The notes below the pieces were generated by a model that ran no database searches, was not told where the DNA came from, and saw only the letters and a list, made by a program, of their open reading frames with translations. A stretch of 64,000 nucleotides of DNA from Solimonas thermocellulolyticum (GTDB taxonomy: Bacteria; Pseudomonadota; Gammaproteobacteria; Nevskiales; Nevskiaceae): NCBI RefSeq assembly GCF_040327995.1, contig NZ_JBEPIJ010000001.1, positions 124,001 through 188,000 on the forward strand, in the 5' to 3' direction. The translations under genes were made by a program, and so were the position numbers. This document shows, piece after piece, positions 34,904-43,345 of this stretch (the first letter of the stretch is position 1; every line of letters begins with the position of its first letter).

Positions 34904-36973
34904 TCAGGGCGCCGTCATCTCGCGCGCGAGCGCGCCGGCGTCGTAGATCTTCTCCAGCGCTTCGAGCATGGCCGCGCTGTGCACCGCGACCGCGCGGTTG
35001 CGGGTCTCGTCGTAACCGAAGGCGCCGCCGAGCGAGTGCATGTTGCCGTCGAAGGCCAGGCCCACGACCTCGGCCTCGCGGTTGATCACCGGGCTGCCCG
35101 AGTTGCCGCCGGTGATGTCGTTGGTGGTGACGAAGTTCAGCGGCAGCCTCGGGTCCAGCCGCGGCTTGGCATCCAGCCACGAACGCGGCAAGGCGAAGGG
35201 CTCTGTTGCGGTCGCACGTGCGAACAGACCGGCGAGGCGCGTGAACGGCTCGATCGTGCGTCCGTTCTCCTCCCAGCCCGCCACCTCCCCGTAGGACAGC
35301 CGCAGCGAGAAGGTCGCGTCTGGATAGGTCTGCGTGCCCAGGGTCTCGAAGCGCAGGCGCGCGAGGATGGCGGCGTTCTTGTGCTCGACCGCCTCGACCT
35401 CGGTCTCGTAGCGCTGACGCAGCTCGCGCGAGACGGTATCGATCGCGCGCGCGAGCTGGATGAACGGATCGGTCGATGCCGATACCGCCTCGAAGCCGCC
35501 TTCCCAGAGCCGGCGACGCAGCGTGAGGTCGCCGAGCCGGGTGCCGGCGACGAGCTTGGCCGCGAGCGCCTCCGGCGAGTCGCCCGCGAGCACCAGCTTG
35601 ACCAGCGGATCATCCGGCCCGAGGCGCTCGCGCAGCTTGCTCAGCGACCAGGCGAGCTTGGTCTGCTCGTAGGCCGGGTAGATCGGCGCGCTCGACAGCA
35701 CCGTCTGCTCCAGCCGCGTGAGCTTGGCGTCCTGGTATTCGCGCAGGCGCTGGGCGCTGGGCTTGCCGCGCTCCTCGGCGGCGCGCACCAGATGGCGCGC
35801 CAGCTCGAAATACTTCGAGTCGAAACCCAGCGCGCGCTCGATCATCTGATACGGCGCCTCCAGCGCCCGGTACGCCCGTTGCGCGGCGGCGATCGCCGCC
35901 CACGGATCGCCGTCGGCGGCAGCGGCCGCCTTGCGCAGACGTGCCTCGGCCTTGCGTTTCTGCCCGAGCAGCTCGGGCTGCTGCAGGGCCGCGAGCTGCC
36001 CCCGCAGCACCTTCAGGCTGTTCTCGGTGAAGGTCAGGTCCGACCGCGCCTGCCGCTGCGCCTCCTCGCTGCCGCGCCCGTACTGCCACAGCAGCGCGCG
36101 CCGCTCGGAGAGATAGAGCAGGCCGTTGATCAGGTCGACGTCGCGCAGGCGCTGCAACTGGCTGACCGTGAGCAACCGGCGCGTCGTGCCCGGATGTCCG
36201 GTGACCATCACCAGCTCTCCGGGCGCGGCGCCCTCGCGCGCCAGCTTCAGATGCGCATCCGTGCGCACCGGCTCGCCGTCCTCGTAGGCGCGCAGCAAGG
36301 CCATGTCGAGGTTGTAGCGCGGAAAATTGAAGTTGTCCGGATCACCGCCGAAGAATCCGATGCGGTACTCCGGCGAGAACACCAATCGCACGTCCTGGTA
36401 ACGATCGTAGCGGTACAGGTGATAAAGACCGCCACCGTAGAGCTCGACCACGTCGCAGCGCGTGGATGCCGCATCGTCGCCGACGCACTCGGCCTCGATG
36501 CGCGCCTTCTCGGCATCGCGCGCGTCGACATAGGCCTGACCGCTGCGGTTGGCGGTGGCCGCGGCGATGCGCTCGGTGACGTCGGTGATGGCGACCAGGC
36601 GGTTGAGCTCCTCGGCCGGACAGCGCAGCTCATCGGCGCGGGCGCGTGCGACGAATCCATCGTCGACGTAGTCGGACTTGGCAGAAGACAGCTCGCTGAC
36701 ACAGCGCAGCACACAATGCGCATTGGTCAGCACCAGCCCTTCGGGCGAAACGAATGACCCCGAACAGCCGCTGGCCAGACGCACCGAGGCGTGCATCAGT
36801 CGCTGCACCCAGGCCTCGTCGGGCTCGAAGCCATAGCGCGCCTTGAGTGCCTGGCGCGGCAGGTTGTCGAGCGTCCACATGCCTTCCGCCGCAATTGCGG
36901 GCGCCGCCGGCAGTACCAGCAGGGCACCTAGGACGATCGCCGCGCGAAGACCCACTGCACACACCACATTCAT
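34904..36973 (-). CDS. S46 family peptidase (DPP7/DPP11-like)
   Basis: 689 residues, periplasmic dipeptidyl-peptidase. Signal peptide ends near AIA-AEGMW. The catalytic His is in SFVSPEGLVLTNAHC (an N-terminal chymotrypsin-like half), and the Ser in TTNDITGGNSGSPVIN (C-terminal half), with FDGNMHSLGG after it; a long helical domain with many DPP7-type motifs lies in between. S46 enzymes release dipeptides from peptide N-termini in organisms that grow on protein; DPP7 versus DPP11 specificity depends on one residue near the Ser and is not assigned here. Confidence 0.93.
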   Translation of the reverse strand: MNVVCAVGLRAAIVLGALLVLPAAPAIAAEGMWTLDNLPRQALKARYGFEPDEAWVQRLMHASVRLASGCSGSFVSPEGLVLTNAHCVLRCVSELSSAKSDYVDDGFVARARADELRCPAEELNRLVAITDVTERIAAATANRSGQAYVDARDAEKARIEAECVGDDAASTRCDVVELYGGGLYHLYRYDRYQDVRLVFSPEYRIGFFGGDPDNFNFPRYNLDMALLRAYEDGEPVRTDAHLKLAREGAAPGELVMVTGHPGTTRRLLTVSQLQRLRDVDLINGLLYLSERRALLWQYGRGSEEAQRQARSDLTFTENSLKVLRGQLAALQQPELLGQKRKAEARLRKAAAAADGDPWAAIAAAQRAYRALEAPYQMIERALGFDSKYFELARHLVRAAEERGKPSAQRLREYQDAKLTRLEQTVLSSAPIYPAYEQTKLAWSLSKLRERLGPDDPLVKLVLAGDSPEALAAKLVAGTRLGDLTLRRRLWEGGFEAVSASTDPFIQLARAIDTVSRELRQRYETEVEAVEHKNAAILARLRFETLGTQTYPDATFSLRLSYGEVAGWEENGRTIEPFTRLAGLFARATATEPFALPRSWLDAKPRLDPRLPLNFVTTNDITGGNSGSPVINREAEVVGLAFDGNMHSLGGAFGYDETRNRAVAVHSAAMLEALEKIYDAGALAREMTAP

Positions 36974-37035
36974 CAGCCTGCCCCCTCATCGACCGCGCGC
37001 CGTCCGTACCCGAGGCGCGCTAAGCTGACCCGGCA

Positions 37036-37737
37036 ATGAGCCGGGAAGTTTCCTTCGACCCACGCGGGTATGCGTGGTTGACCGTGCTGCTCCCGATCGC
37101 GGCCGTGCACCTTGCCTATCTGGTGTCGATCGCGCAGGGTTCGGTAGAGGCCTGCGTGCCCTACTGGGAAGGCTGCACGTCGATCAGTCGCGCCGGACGC
37201 CATGGCCTGGCCAATCTGCTGTTCAAAGGACTGATGCTGCCACATGCGGCCCAGCTCGTGGGCTTTTGGCTGTTGACCTCGCTGTGGCTGCGCGCGCTGC
37301 GCCCGGACGCGCCGCGCCGCATCCTCGCCGTCACCGGCCTGGGCCTCGTCGCCGCCGTGTTCCTGATTCTCTACGCGAGCTTTCTCGGCGCCGAAGGGCC
37401 CACCTACCAGTGGCTGCGGCGCTACGGCATCAACGTGTTCTTCTCGTTCAGCGTGCTGGCGCAAATGCTGGTGATCGCGCTGCTGCAGCCGGTGCCCTCG
37501 CTCCGCCCTTTCTTGCGCCGCACCATGCTGGCCTTCGCCGCGCTGCTGCTGGCGCTGGGTCTGGCCAGCCTGCCGCTGCAGCATTTCGCGACCGATGCGG
37601 ATCGCGCGATGAATGCGCTCGAATGGACCTACGCGCTGCTGATGGCACTGTTCTACGGACTGATCGGCCTCGCGTGGGGCGCCACCGGCTTTCGCCTGCG
37701 CGTCTGCACGGACGCGGACACGCCGGGCTCGCGCTGA
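37036..37737 (+). CDS. Multi-pass membrane protein of unknown function
   Basis: 233 residues with about six hydrophobic segments (14-34, 70-88, 95-118, 135-153, 163-182, 198-218). The motif CVPYWEGCTSISRAGRHG in the first outer loop and TYQWLRRYGI resemble DRAM/Frag1/Sfk1-like membrane proteins, but the match is by eye and weak. It is divergent from the S46 peptidase gene (62 bases) and is followed by the TGTACAC palindrome. No function is proposed. Confidence 0.7.
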   Translation: MSREVSFDPRGYAWLTVLLPIAAVHLAYLVSIAQGSVEACVPYWEGCTSISRAGRHGLANLLFKGLMLPHAAQLVGFWLLTSLWLRALRPDAPRRILAVTGLGLVAAVFLILYASFLGAEGPTYQWLRRYGINVFFSFSVLAQMLVIALLQPVPSLRPFLRRTMLAFAALLLALGLASLPLQHFATDADRAMNALEWTYALLMALFYGLIGLAWGATGFRLRVCTDADTPGSR

Positions 37738-37738
37738 G

Positions 37739-37767
37739 GTGTACACATGTTGTCCACGTGTATACAT
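37739..37767. promoter_or_regulatory. TGTACAC-type palindrome
   Basis: TGTACACATG (37740-37749) and CACGTGTATACA (37755-37766) form an imperfect inverted repeat right after the membrane-protein gene. The half-site resembles TGTACA operators of LitR/CarH-like MerR regulators. It lies at the 3' end of the decayed regulator below, so it could also belong to a lost neighbour. Confidence 0.4.
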
Positions 37768-37813
37768 TTACAAAAGTAGGACATCGCCGCATCCTTCGAC
37801 ACGGCTGACGTTT

Positions 37814-38340
37814 TCATCGACCCGCACTCCGCCCGTCAGCCGCCCGGGCCGGCGGCCGCACCGGGGACGGCCACAGCAGATGCTTGAGGTTGTCGCGCTC
37901 CAGCACGTGTTCGAGCGCATTCTCCAAGAGGTGCCGGCACTGCGCTGCCGCGCTGTAGAGCAAGGCGTGTGTCGCGCCGTCACGGGCATCCGTGCTTTCG
38001 CATTCCATACTGTACTTTTCGAAGGCATTGAGGCCGACCAGAAGATCGGCGAGGTGGCGCGGGCACTCGCACTGATCGATGACTGGATATCCGAGACGAC
38101 GCCGAGCGCATCGTCATCGAAGCGTCGCGCCGGCACTTTGCGCACCCGCTATCGCTCGACGCCCTCGGCCACTTCTGGCGGCACCAGGTTCAGGCTCATC
38201 AGGCAGACACGCGCCAGATGCGCCGCATCGACCGGCGCACGCACCGCCGTGACGCCATCCCGATCGAGCCGGCGCGGCATCGCGCGACTGGCGAAGCCGT
38301 AGACCACGACGCTCAGGCGCGGACGCAAACGCGTCGACAG
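37814..38340 (-). pseudogene. Decayed C-terminal part of a MerR/B12-type regulator
   Basis: No intact gene lies in 37768-38524. On the reverse strand the sequence reads LSVVVYGFASRAMPRRL, then DGVTAVRAPVDAAHLARVC and SLNLVPPEVAEGVER, a TAG at 38149-38151, then VPARRFDDDALGVVSDIQSSI in the same frame. At about 38072 the frame shifts by one and continues CECPRHLADLLVGLNAFEKY, SMECESTDARDGATHALLYS and QCRHLLENALEHVLERD, ending at 37814. CECPRHL and AFEKYS-x-ECE are typical of the C-terminal region of LitR-like MerR regulators. The N-terminal HTH is missing. Two lesions plus truncation make it a relic. Confidence 0.6.
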
Positions 38341-38524
38341 CAAGCGCGCAGGCTGCGCGCGACACCCCCCAACACGCTGGGTTTGCGCAGGCGGCTGCGC
38401 CGCCAATCCCGCGATGCGATCCGCCGCCGCGCCGAGGCCGTGGCATGAAAGCCTCGTGCGCGATGACTTGAATCCCCATGCGGCGAGCGGTAGACACTGA
38501 GTCTGCGGCGGCATTGGAGCGGGC

Positions 38525-39745
38525 GTGATCGAGTCAGCGGCACAGCGGCTGTTGGAACCCGGCGAGGTCCTGTTCCGAACGGGGGACATCGGCCACGAGG
38601 CCTATCTGATCGAAAGCGGCGCCGTGGAGATCTACGTCGACCGCCCCGAGGGCCGCCGCGTGCTCGCCCTGCTCGGCGCCGACGATCTGTTCGGCGAGCT
38701 CGCTTTGATCGGCGATCAGACGCGCACCGCCTGCGCCCGCGCGGCGACCGCGACGCGCTTGAGCGTCATCACCCACGACCTTCTCCACGATCAGCTCGAA
38801 CGGGCCGCGCCGCTATTGCGGCACCTGCTGCGCGTCACCTTGGCTCGCTGCCGCAGCAATCTGCGCATGATCGGCGACGGCGAGAACCCCGCGCCCACGA
38901 GCATCGCCCCGGCGACCGAGCCCGGCAGCGTCGGCAGCCTCGCACTCACGCGTCTGCGTCTGGAACGAGCGATCGCCGAGGCCATCGAGCGCGAGGAGCT
39001 GGAGCTGTTCTATCAGCCGATCGTGCGCCTCGGCGGCGGCCATGTGGTCGGCTTCGAAGCACTGGCGCGCTGGCGTCGCAGCGACGGCACACTGGTGCCG
39101 CCCGGGGAATTCATCTGGGTGCTCGAGGATTCGAAGCTGATCTTGGAGTTCGGCCGCTGGGTGATCCGCAAGGCCGCGGCCGATCTGCGCAAGCTCGATG
39201 CCCATCATCAGCCGATTCGTGTCGACGACGAGCCCCTGTTCTGCTCGGTGAACCTGTCCGTGCGCCAGTTCGGCGACCCCGAGTTGCTACCGGTGCTGCG
39301 CGCCGCCTTGGCCGACCATGCGTTGCAGGCCGGCCAGCTCCGGCTGGAGATCACCGAGTCGGGGCTGCTCAACAATCTCAACGCGGCGCTCGAACTGATC
39401 GAGCAGTGCCGTGCGCTCGGCTGTCGCGTCGTCGTCGACGACTTCGGCACCGGCTACAGCTCGCTGTGGTATCTACACAGCCTGCCGGTCGACGGGCTCA
39501 AGCTCGATCGCGCCTTCCTGCAGGACTCGACCCGTAGCGACCGCGGCCTGCGCATCGTTCGCGCCGTCGGCCGGCTCGCCGCGGATCTGGACATGTCGGC
39601 GATCGCCGAGGGCATCGAAACCCCCGAACAGGCGGCGATCTGTCACGACCTTGGCCTCGACTACGGCCAAGGGTACTACTTCGGCCGCGCGGTGCCCTTG
39701 GCGCAGGCGCAGGCGCTGCTGCGCCGACAGGTTGCGGATCTTTGA
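38525..39745 (+). CDS. Cyclic-nucleotide-binding domain plus EAL phosphodiesterase
   Basis: 406 residues, cytoplasmic. A CRP-like cNMP-binding domain (about 9-105) has the phosphate-binding cassette FGELALIGDQTRTACARA. The EAL domain (145-400) keeps the catalytic set: GFEALARW (178-180), SVNLSVRQF, LEITESG, VVVDDFGTGYSSLWYL, LKLDRAFL, AEGIETPEQ and GQGYYFGRA. It should hydrolyse c-di-GMP, with cAMP or another nucleotide as input. The start is GTG at 38525. Adjacent 500 bases hold the regulator relic. Confidence 0.92.
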   Translation: MIESAAQRLLEPGEVLFRTGDIGHEAYLIESGAVEIYVDRPEGRRVLALLGADDLFGELALIGDQTRTACARAATATRLSVITHDLLHDQLERAAPLLRHLLRVTLARCRSNLRMIGDGENPAPTSIAPATEPGSVGSLALTRLRLERAIAEAIEREELELFYQPIVRLGGGHVVGFEALARWRRSDGTLVPPGEFIWVLEDSKLILEFGRWVIRKAAADLRKLDAHHQPIRVDDEPLFCSVNLSVRQFGDPELLPVLRAALADHALQAGQLRLEITESGLLNNLNAALELIEQCRALGCRVVVDDFGTGYSSLWYLHSLPVDGLKLDRAFLQDSTRSDRGLRIVRAVGRLAADLDMSAIAEGIETPEQAAICHDLGLDYGQGYYFGRAVPLAQAQALLRRQVADL

Positions 39746-39755
39746 TCCGTCCGGC

Positions 39756-40028
39756 TCAGCGCCGGCGCAGGCCCGCGGCCTGTTCGCCGAGCAAACGCCA
39801 GCCGAGCGCGAACATGCCGAAGCAGCCGGCCATCACCACGATGAGTGCACTGCGCACACGCCCGCCCAGCGGCAGTTGCATCACCAGCCACAGCAGCACA
39901 CCGGCGGCGCCGAGCACGGCGTAGAACAAGCGAGTCGCGGCGGTATGCACGGCATCACCCAGCCGCGCACGCCACGCCCGCCTGGACACTCCGCTGCCGA
40001 TGGTCCCGTGCGAAATCGCGATGCCCAT
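39756..40028 (-). CDS. Small two-helix membrane protein
   Basis: 90 residues. Two hydrophobic segments (about 33-52 and 60-78: LFYAVLGAAGVLLWLVMQL and SALIVVMAGCFGMFALGW) follow a basic N-terminus (SRRAWRAR). GGGAG precedes the ATG at 40028. No family recognised. It is convergent with the EAL gene. The next 284 bases (40029-40312) carry only a GGGGATT/AATCCCC hairpin near 40204-40220 and no gene signal. Confidence 0.6.
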   Translation of the reverse strand: MGIAISHGTIGSGVSRRAWRARLGDAVHTAATRLFYAVLGAAGVLLWLVMQLPLGGRVRSALIVVMAGCFGMFALGWRLLGEQAAGLRRR

Positions 40029-40312
40029 TGCCGTTCTCCCGACACGCCCATCGAGGCGCACGTCCATTTGACGGCAGCGCGACCGTGGACCTGACGCCGC
40101 TCGATCGACGCACGCTGCCGCTGGTCGGTGACCGATTCCGAGCGGCCAGACGAGAACGACGAGCGGTCGACCGCCGCCGAACGCGCGCGTCGGCGGGCAT
40201 GGCGGGGATTCGCAATCCCCGGGCGTTGCGACGCGGTAACCTTCACCGTGAGAACGCAACGCGCCGCCGACCGCGGCGCGGCCCTTTTCTGGAGGAAATT
40301 TTGGAGGAAAGC

Positions 40313-43153
40313 ATGTCTGGCGAACGAGCGAGTGGGCGCCTGCGGCGGATGGGCGTTGCCCCGATCTGCGCGCTGATGCTGGCGGCCTGCGGGTCGAGTC
40401 ACCCGACCAGCGGCGTCGATCTGCCACCGCTGCGCGACGAGACGCTGGACGCGCAACTCGTCGACGCGATCGAGCAGACCCGCGCGCGCGGCTGCGACTT
40501 TCTCGAACCGGCCTACTGCCTGTTCCCGTGGCCGAACGATTACTTCACCGTGGCCGACGCCGCCACCGACACCGGTCGCCGCATCGATCTACCGCTGGCC
40601 GCGATGCCCAAGAATCTCGCCGGACTGCCGCTGCGTCCCGACGAATGGAACCGCAACGACGGCTTCTCGCCGGGCCAGATGATGGTGACTTACGTGCCCG
40701 GACTCGACCCCGAGGTCAGCGGCATCGGCAACATCACCGACATCGAAGCCTCGCTCGATGCCGATGCGCCGATCCTGGTGATCGACGCCGACACCGGCGA
40801 GCGTCATCCGATCTGGGTGGAGATCGATGCCAGCGAGACCGCACGCACCCTGTGCGATGCGCCGGCCAGCGTCTTCGACATCGCGGATCTGGTCGCCGGC
40901 GAGCTGGGCATCGAGGATGTAGTCGCCAACCTGGGCGCTGTGGTCGATGGCCTGGGCGCCGGCTGCACGCTGACGCTACAGCCGATCCTCGCCGCGCTCG
41001 GCGAGGCACTGCACGACACGCTGCTGCCGAACAACGCGCTGAAGGTCGATCCACCGGCGCTGCTGATGCGGCCGGCCAAGAACTTCCGCGACGGTCACCG
41101 CTACATCGTCGCGATGCGCAATCTCAAGAACGCCCAAGGCGAGATCATCGAGGCGCCGGCGGCCTTCCGCGTCTACCGCGACCGTTACTCCAGCGCCTTC
41201 GAGGAAGTCAACGCGCGCCGGGATCACATGGAGGACATCATCGCGCGTCTTGCACGGCACGGTGTGCGCCGCGACGAGCTGTACATGGCCTGGGACTTCA
41301 CCGTGGCCAGTACGCGCAATCTCGCCGGCCGTCTGCTGCACATGCGCGACACGGCGCTCGCCAGTCTCGGTGAGGCGGCGCCGGGCTTCGAGATCACCGA
41401 GGTCACCGACTTCGAGACCGGCGAAACGATCCGCCGCGTGCAAGGCCGCTACACGGTTCCGAACTTCCTGACCCTCCCCGACGGCATCTGCGACAACCTG
41501 CTGCCCCCGGTCAGCGCGCTGGTCGACTACTGCGCCCGGCTCGAAACGCTGGGCGCGCTGCTTGGCGGCGACGAACTGCCCTTGCTCGGCGATCTCATCG
41601 GCGCCGCGAGCGACGCGGTCGGCCTTTTGGTCGAGCTCGGCCAGGTACCGCTGTCACGCCTGTACTACGAGGGCGACAGCGAACGGCCGTCGATCAATCC
41701 GCTGATGCCGACGCAATCCTTTGACTTTCAGTGCGAGATCCCGCGCACCGCGCTCGCAAGTTTCGAGGATGCCGACACCTGGCTGCGGCCGGCGACGCCC
41801 ACGCTGTACGGCCACGGCCTGCTCGGCGGCAAGGGCGAGGTCGGCGGCGGCAGCACGCGGCGTCTGCGCGAACAGAACTTCATGCACTGCGCGATCGACT
41901 GGATCGGCATGGCCACGCGCGACGTACCGTCGGTGCTGACCTACTTGCTCGACATGAGCTTCTTCCCGACGCTGCCGGACCGCGTGCAGCAAAGCATCGT
42001 CAACTGGCACGTGCTCACACGTTTAATCCAACACCCGGACGGTCTGGCTTCGCATCCGGCGTTCCAGACCGCGGACGGACGCCCGGTGTTCGACCCCGCC
42101 AAGGTCGTCTATGACGGCAACAGCCAGGGCGGCATCATCGGTGGAGCGGTGATGGCCACCAGCACCGACATCACGCGCGGCGTCCTCGGCGTGCCCGGCG
42201 CCAACTACTCGACCCTGCTGCGGCGCAGCGTCGACTTCGACACCTACGGCGCACTGCTCTACACCTCTTACCCCAACTCCTTCGACCAGAGCTTCATCCT
42301 GTCCTTCATCCAGATGCTCTGGGACCGCGCCGAGACCAACGGGTACATGAATCACCTGCGACGGCCCGACGCTTACACCGCGCTCGGCCATCCGACGCCG
42401 AATCACGAGGTGCTGCTGCACGTGGCCTTCGGCGATCACCAGGTCGCCGACCTGACGCCGGAGGTGATGAGTCGCAGTTATGACGGCGCCGTGCACCTTC
42501 CCGGCACCGAGCCCGGCCGTCACACCGGCGTCAATCCGTTTGCGCTGATCCGCCCCGCGGTCGATGGCGAGGACGGCTCGGTGATGGTGGTCTGGGACAT
42601 CGGCCCGCTGAATCCGGACAACCCGGACAACCCGGGCACCGCGCCGTCGCCGGCCGCGAACACGCCGCCGCGACAAGGCCGCGATCCGCACTCCGATCCG
42701 CGCGCCGACGTCGCCGGGGGCATCCAGCGCGAAGCCTTCCTGCGCGAGGATCGCTATCTCGACGTCTGCGCCGATCGCCCCTGTTTCACCCGCGGCTATC
42801 TGCCGGCGGACGTGGCCAGCGGCGCGGCCGGCAATGCCGCCCCGCTCGTCAACGCGCTGCCCGAGGTGCAGGCCAAGCCGGGCGGACGCGCCGCAGTCAC
42901 CGCCATCGCCGCCGACCCGGACCGCGACGAACTCGCCTACCAGTGGCAAATCGTCGCCGGCGCCGATTGTGTCGCCGGCATCGGCGACGCCGGCGCCGCC
43001 AGCACCGAGCTGGCGCTGGCTGCGGCCTGCACGCGAAGCGAGATCGTCCTGCGCGTGACGGTCAGTGACGGCCGCGGCGGCACGGCGAGCGAGATCACGC
43101 GTGTGCGGCTCGTCGGCGCGGACGGGTCACGACAAAGCCCGGCGGACGGCTGA
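40313..43153 (+). CDS. Large lipoprotein with alpha/beta-hydrolase-like domain
   Basis: 946 residues. Signal with lipobox LMLAACG (Cys near 25). The N-terminal part begins CDFLEPAYCLFPWPNDYFT, a pattern of Pla-1/virulence-factor-lipase-like N-domains. A lipase nucleophile elbow appears as VVYDGNSQGGIIGG (G-N-S-Q-G) near residues 600-612. The C-terminal about 100 residues (QAKPGGRAAVTAIAADPDRDELAYQWQ, VLRVTVSDGRGGTASEITRV) form an Ig/PKD-like domain. A strong GGAGG precedes the ATG. It could be a cell-surface esterase or polyester/lipid hydrolase; substrate unknown. It is followed by nhaD. Confidence 0.72.
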   Translation: MSGERASGRLRRMGVAPICALMLAACGSSHPTSGVDLPPLRDETLDAQLVDAIEQTRARGCDFLEPAYCLFPWPNDYFTVADAATDTGRRIDLPLAAMPKNLAGLPLRPDEWNRNDGFSPGQMMVTYVPGLDPEVSGIGNITDIEASLDADAPILVIDADTGERHPIWVEIDASETARTLCDAPASVFDIADLVAGELGIEDVVANLGAVVDGLGAGCTLTLQPILAALGEALHDTLLPNNALKVDPPALLMRPAKNFRDGHRYIVAMRNLKNAQGEIIEAPAAFRVYRDRYSSAFEEVNARRDHMEDIIARLARHGVRRDELYMAWDFTVASTRNLAGRLLHMRDTALASLGEAAPGFEITEVTDFETGETIRRVQGRYTVPNFLTLPDGICDNLLPPVSALVDYCARLETLGALLGGDELPLLGDLIGAASDAVGLLVELGQVPLSRLYYEGDSERPSINPLMPTQSFDFQCEIPRTALASFEDADTWLRPATPTLYGHGLLGGKGEVGGGSTRRLREQNFMHCAIDWIGMATRDVPSVLTYLLDMSFFPTLPDRVQQSIVNWHVLTRLIQHPDGLASHPAFQTADGRPVFDPAKVVYDGNSQGGIIGGAVMATSTDITRGVLGVPGANYSTLLRRSVDFDTYGALLYTSYPNSFDQSFILSFIQMLWDRAETNGYMNHLRRPDAYTALGHPTPNHEVLLHVAFGDHQVADLTPEVMSRSYDGAVHLPGTEPGRHTGVNPFALIRPAVDGEDGSVMVVWDIGPLNPDNPDNPGTAPSPAANTPPRQGRDPHSDPRADVAGGIQREAFLREDRYLDVCADRPCFTRGYLPADVASGAAGNAAPLVNALPEVQAKPGGRAAVTAIAADPDRDELAYQWQIVAGADCVAGIGDAGAASTELALAAACTRSEIVLRVTVSDGRGGTASEITRVRLVGADGSRQSPADG

Positions 43154-43280
43154 TCCGGTCGACGACGACACCGCGTCCGCGCAATGCCGCCGGCGCGGGG
43201 CCGAGCCAACGCCAAGGGGCAGCGGCAGACCCGTGCGCACGATCCATCGCCCGACGCACGTCGGCACGGCGCCGTCTCGA

Positions 43281-43309
43281 TTGCCGCAACGGGGGGCGGC
43301 CGCTATGAT
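43281..43309 (+). promoter_or_regulatory. Sigma-70 promoter for nhaD
   Basis: TTGCCG (43281-43286), 17 bases, then TATGAT (43304-43309). The start codon is 37 bases downstream of the -10. Confidence 0.7.
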
Positions 43310-43345
43310 CGCGCGCCGCCGCTGCCCCACCGCGAGAACGACCAC

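Noticed and set aside
37739..38302. Forward reading frame of 187 codons in the gap before the cNMP-EAL gene
   Set aside because: It is antisense to the readable MerR-type relic, starts in a palindrome and has no domain resemblance.
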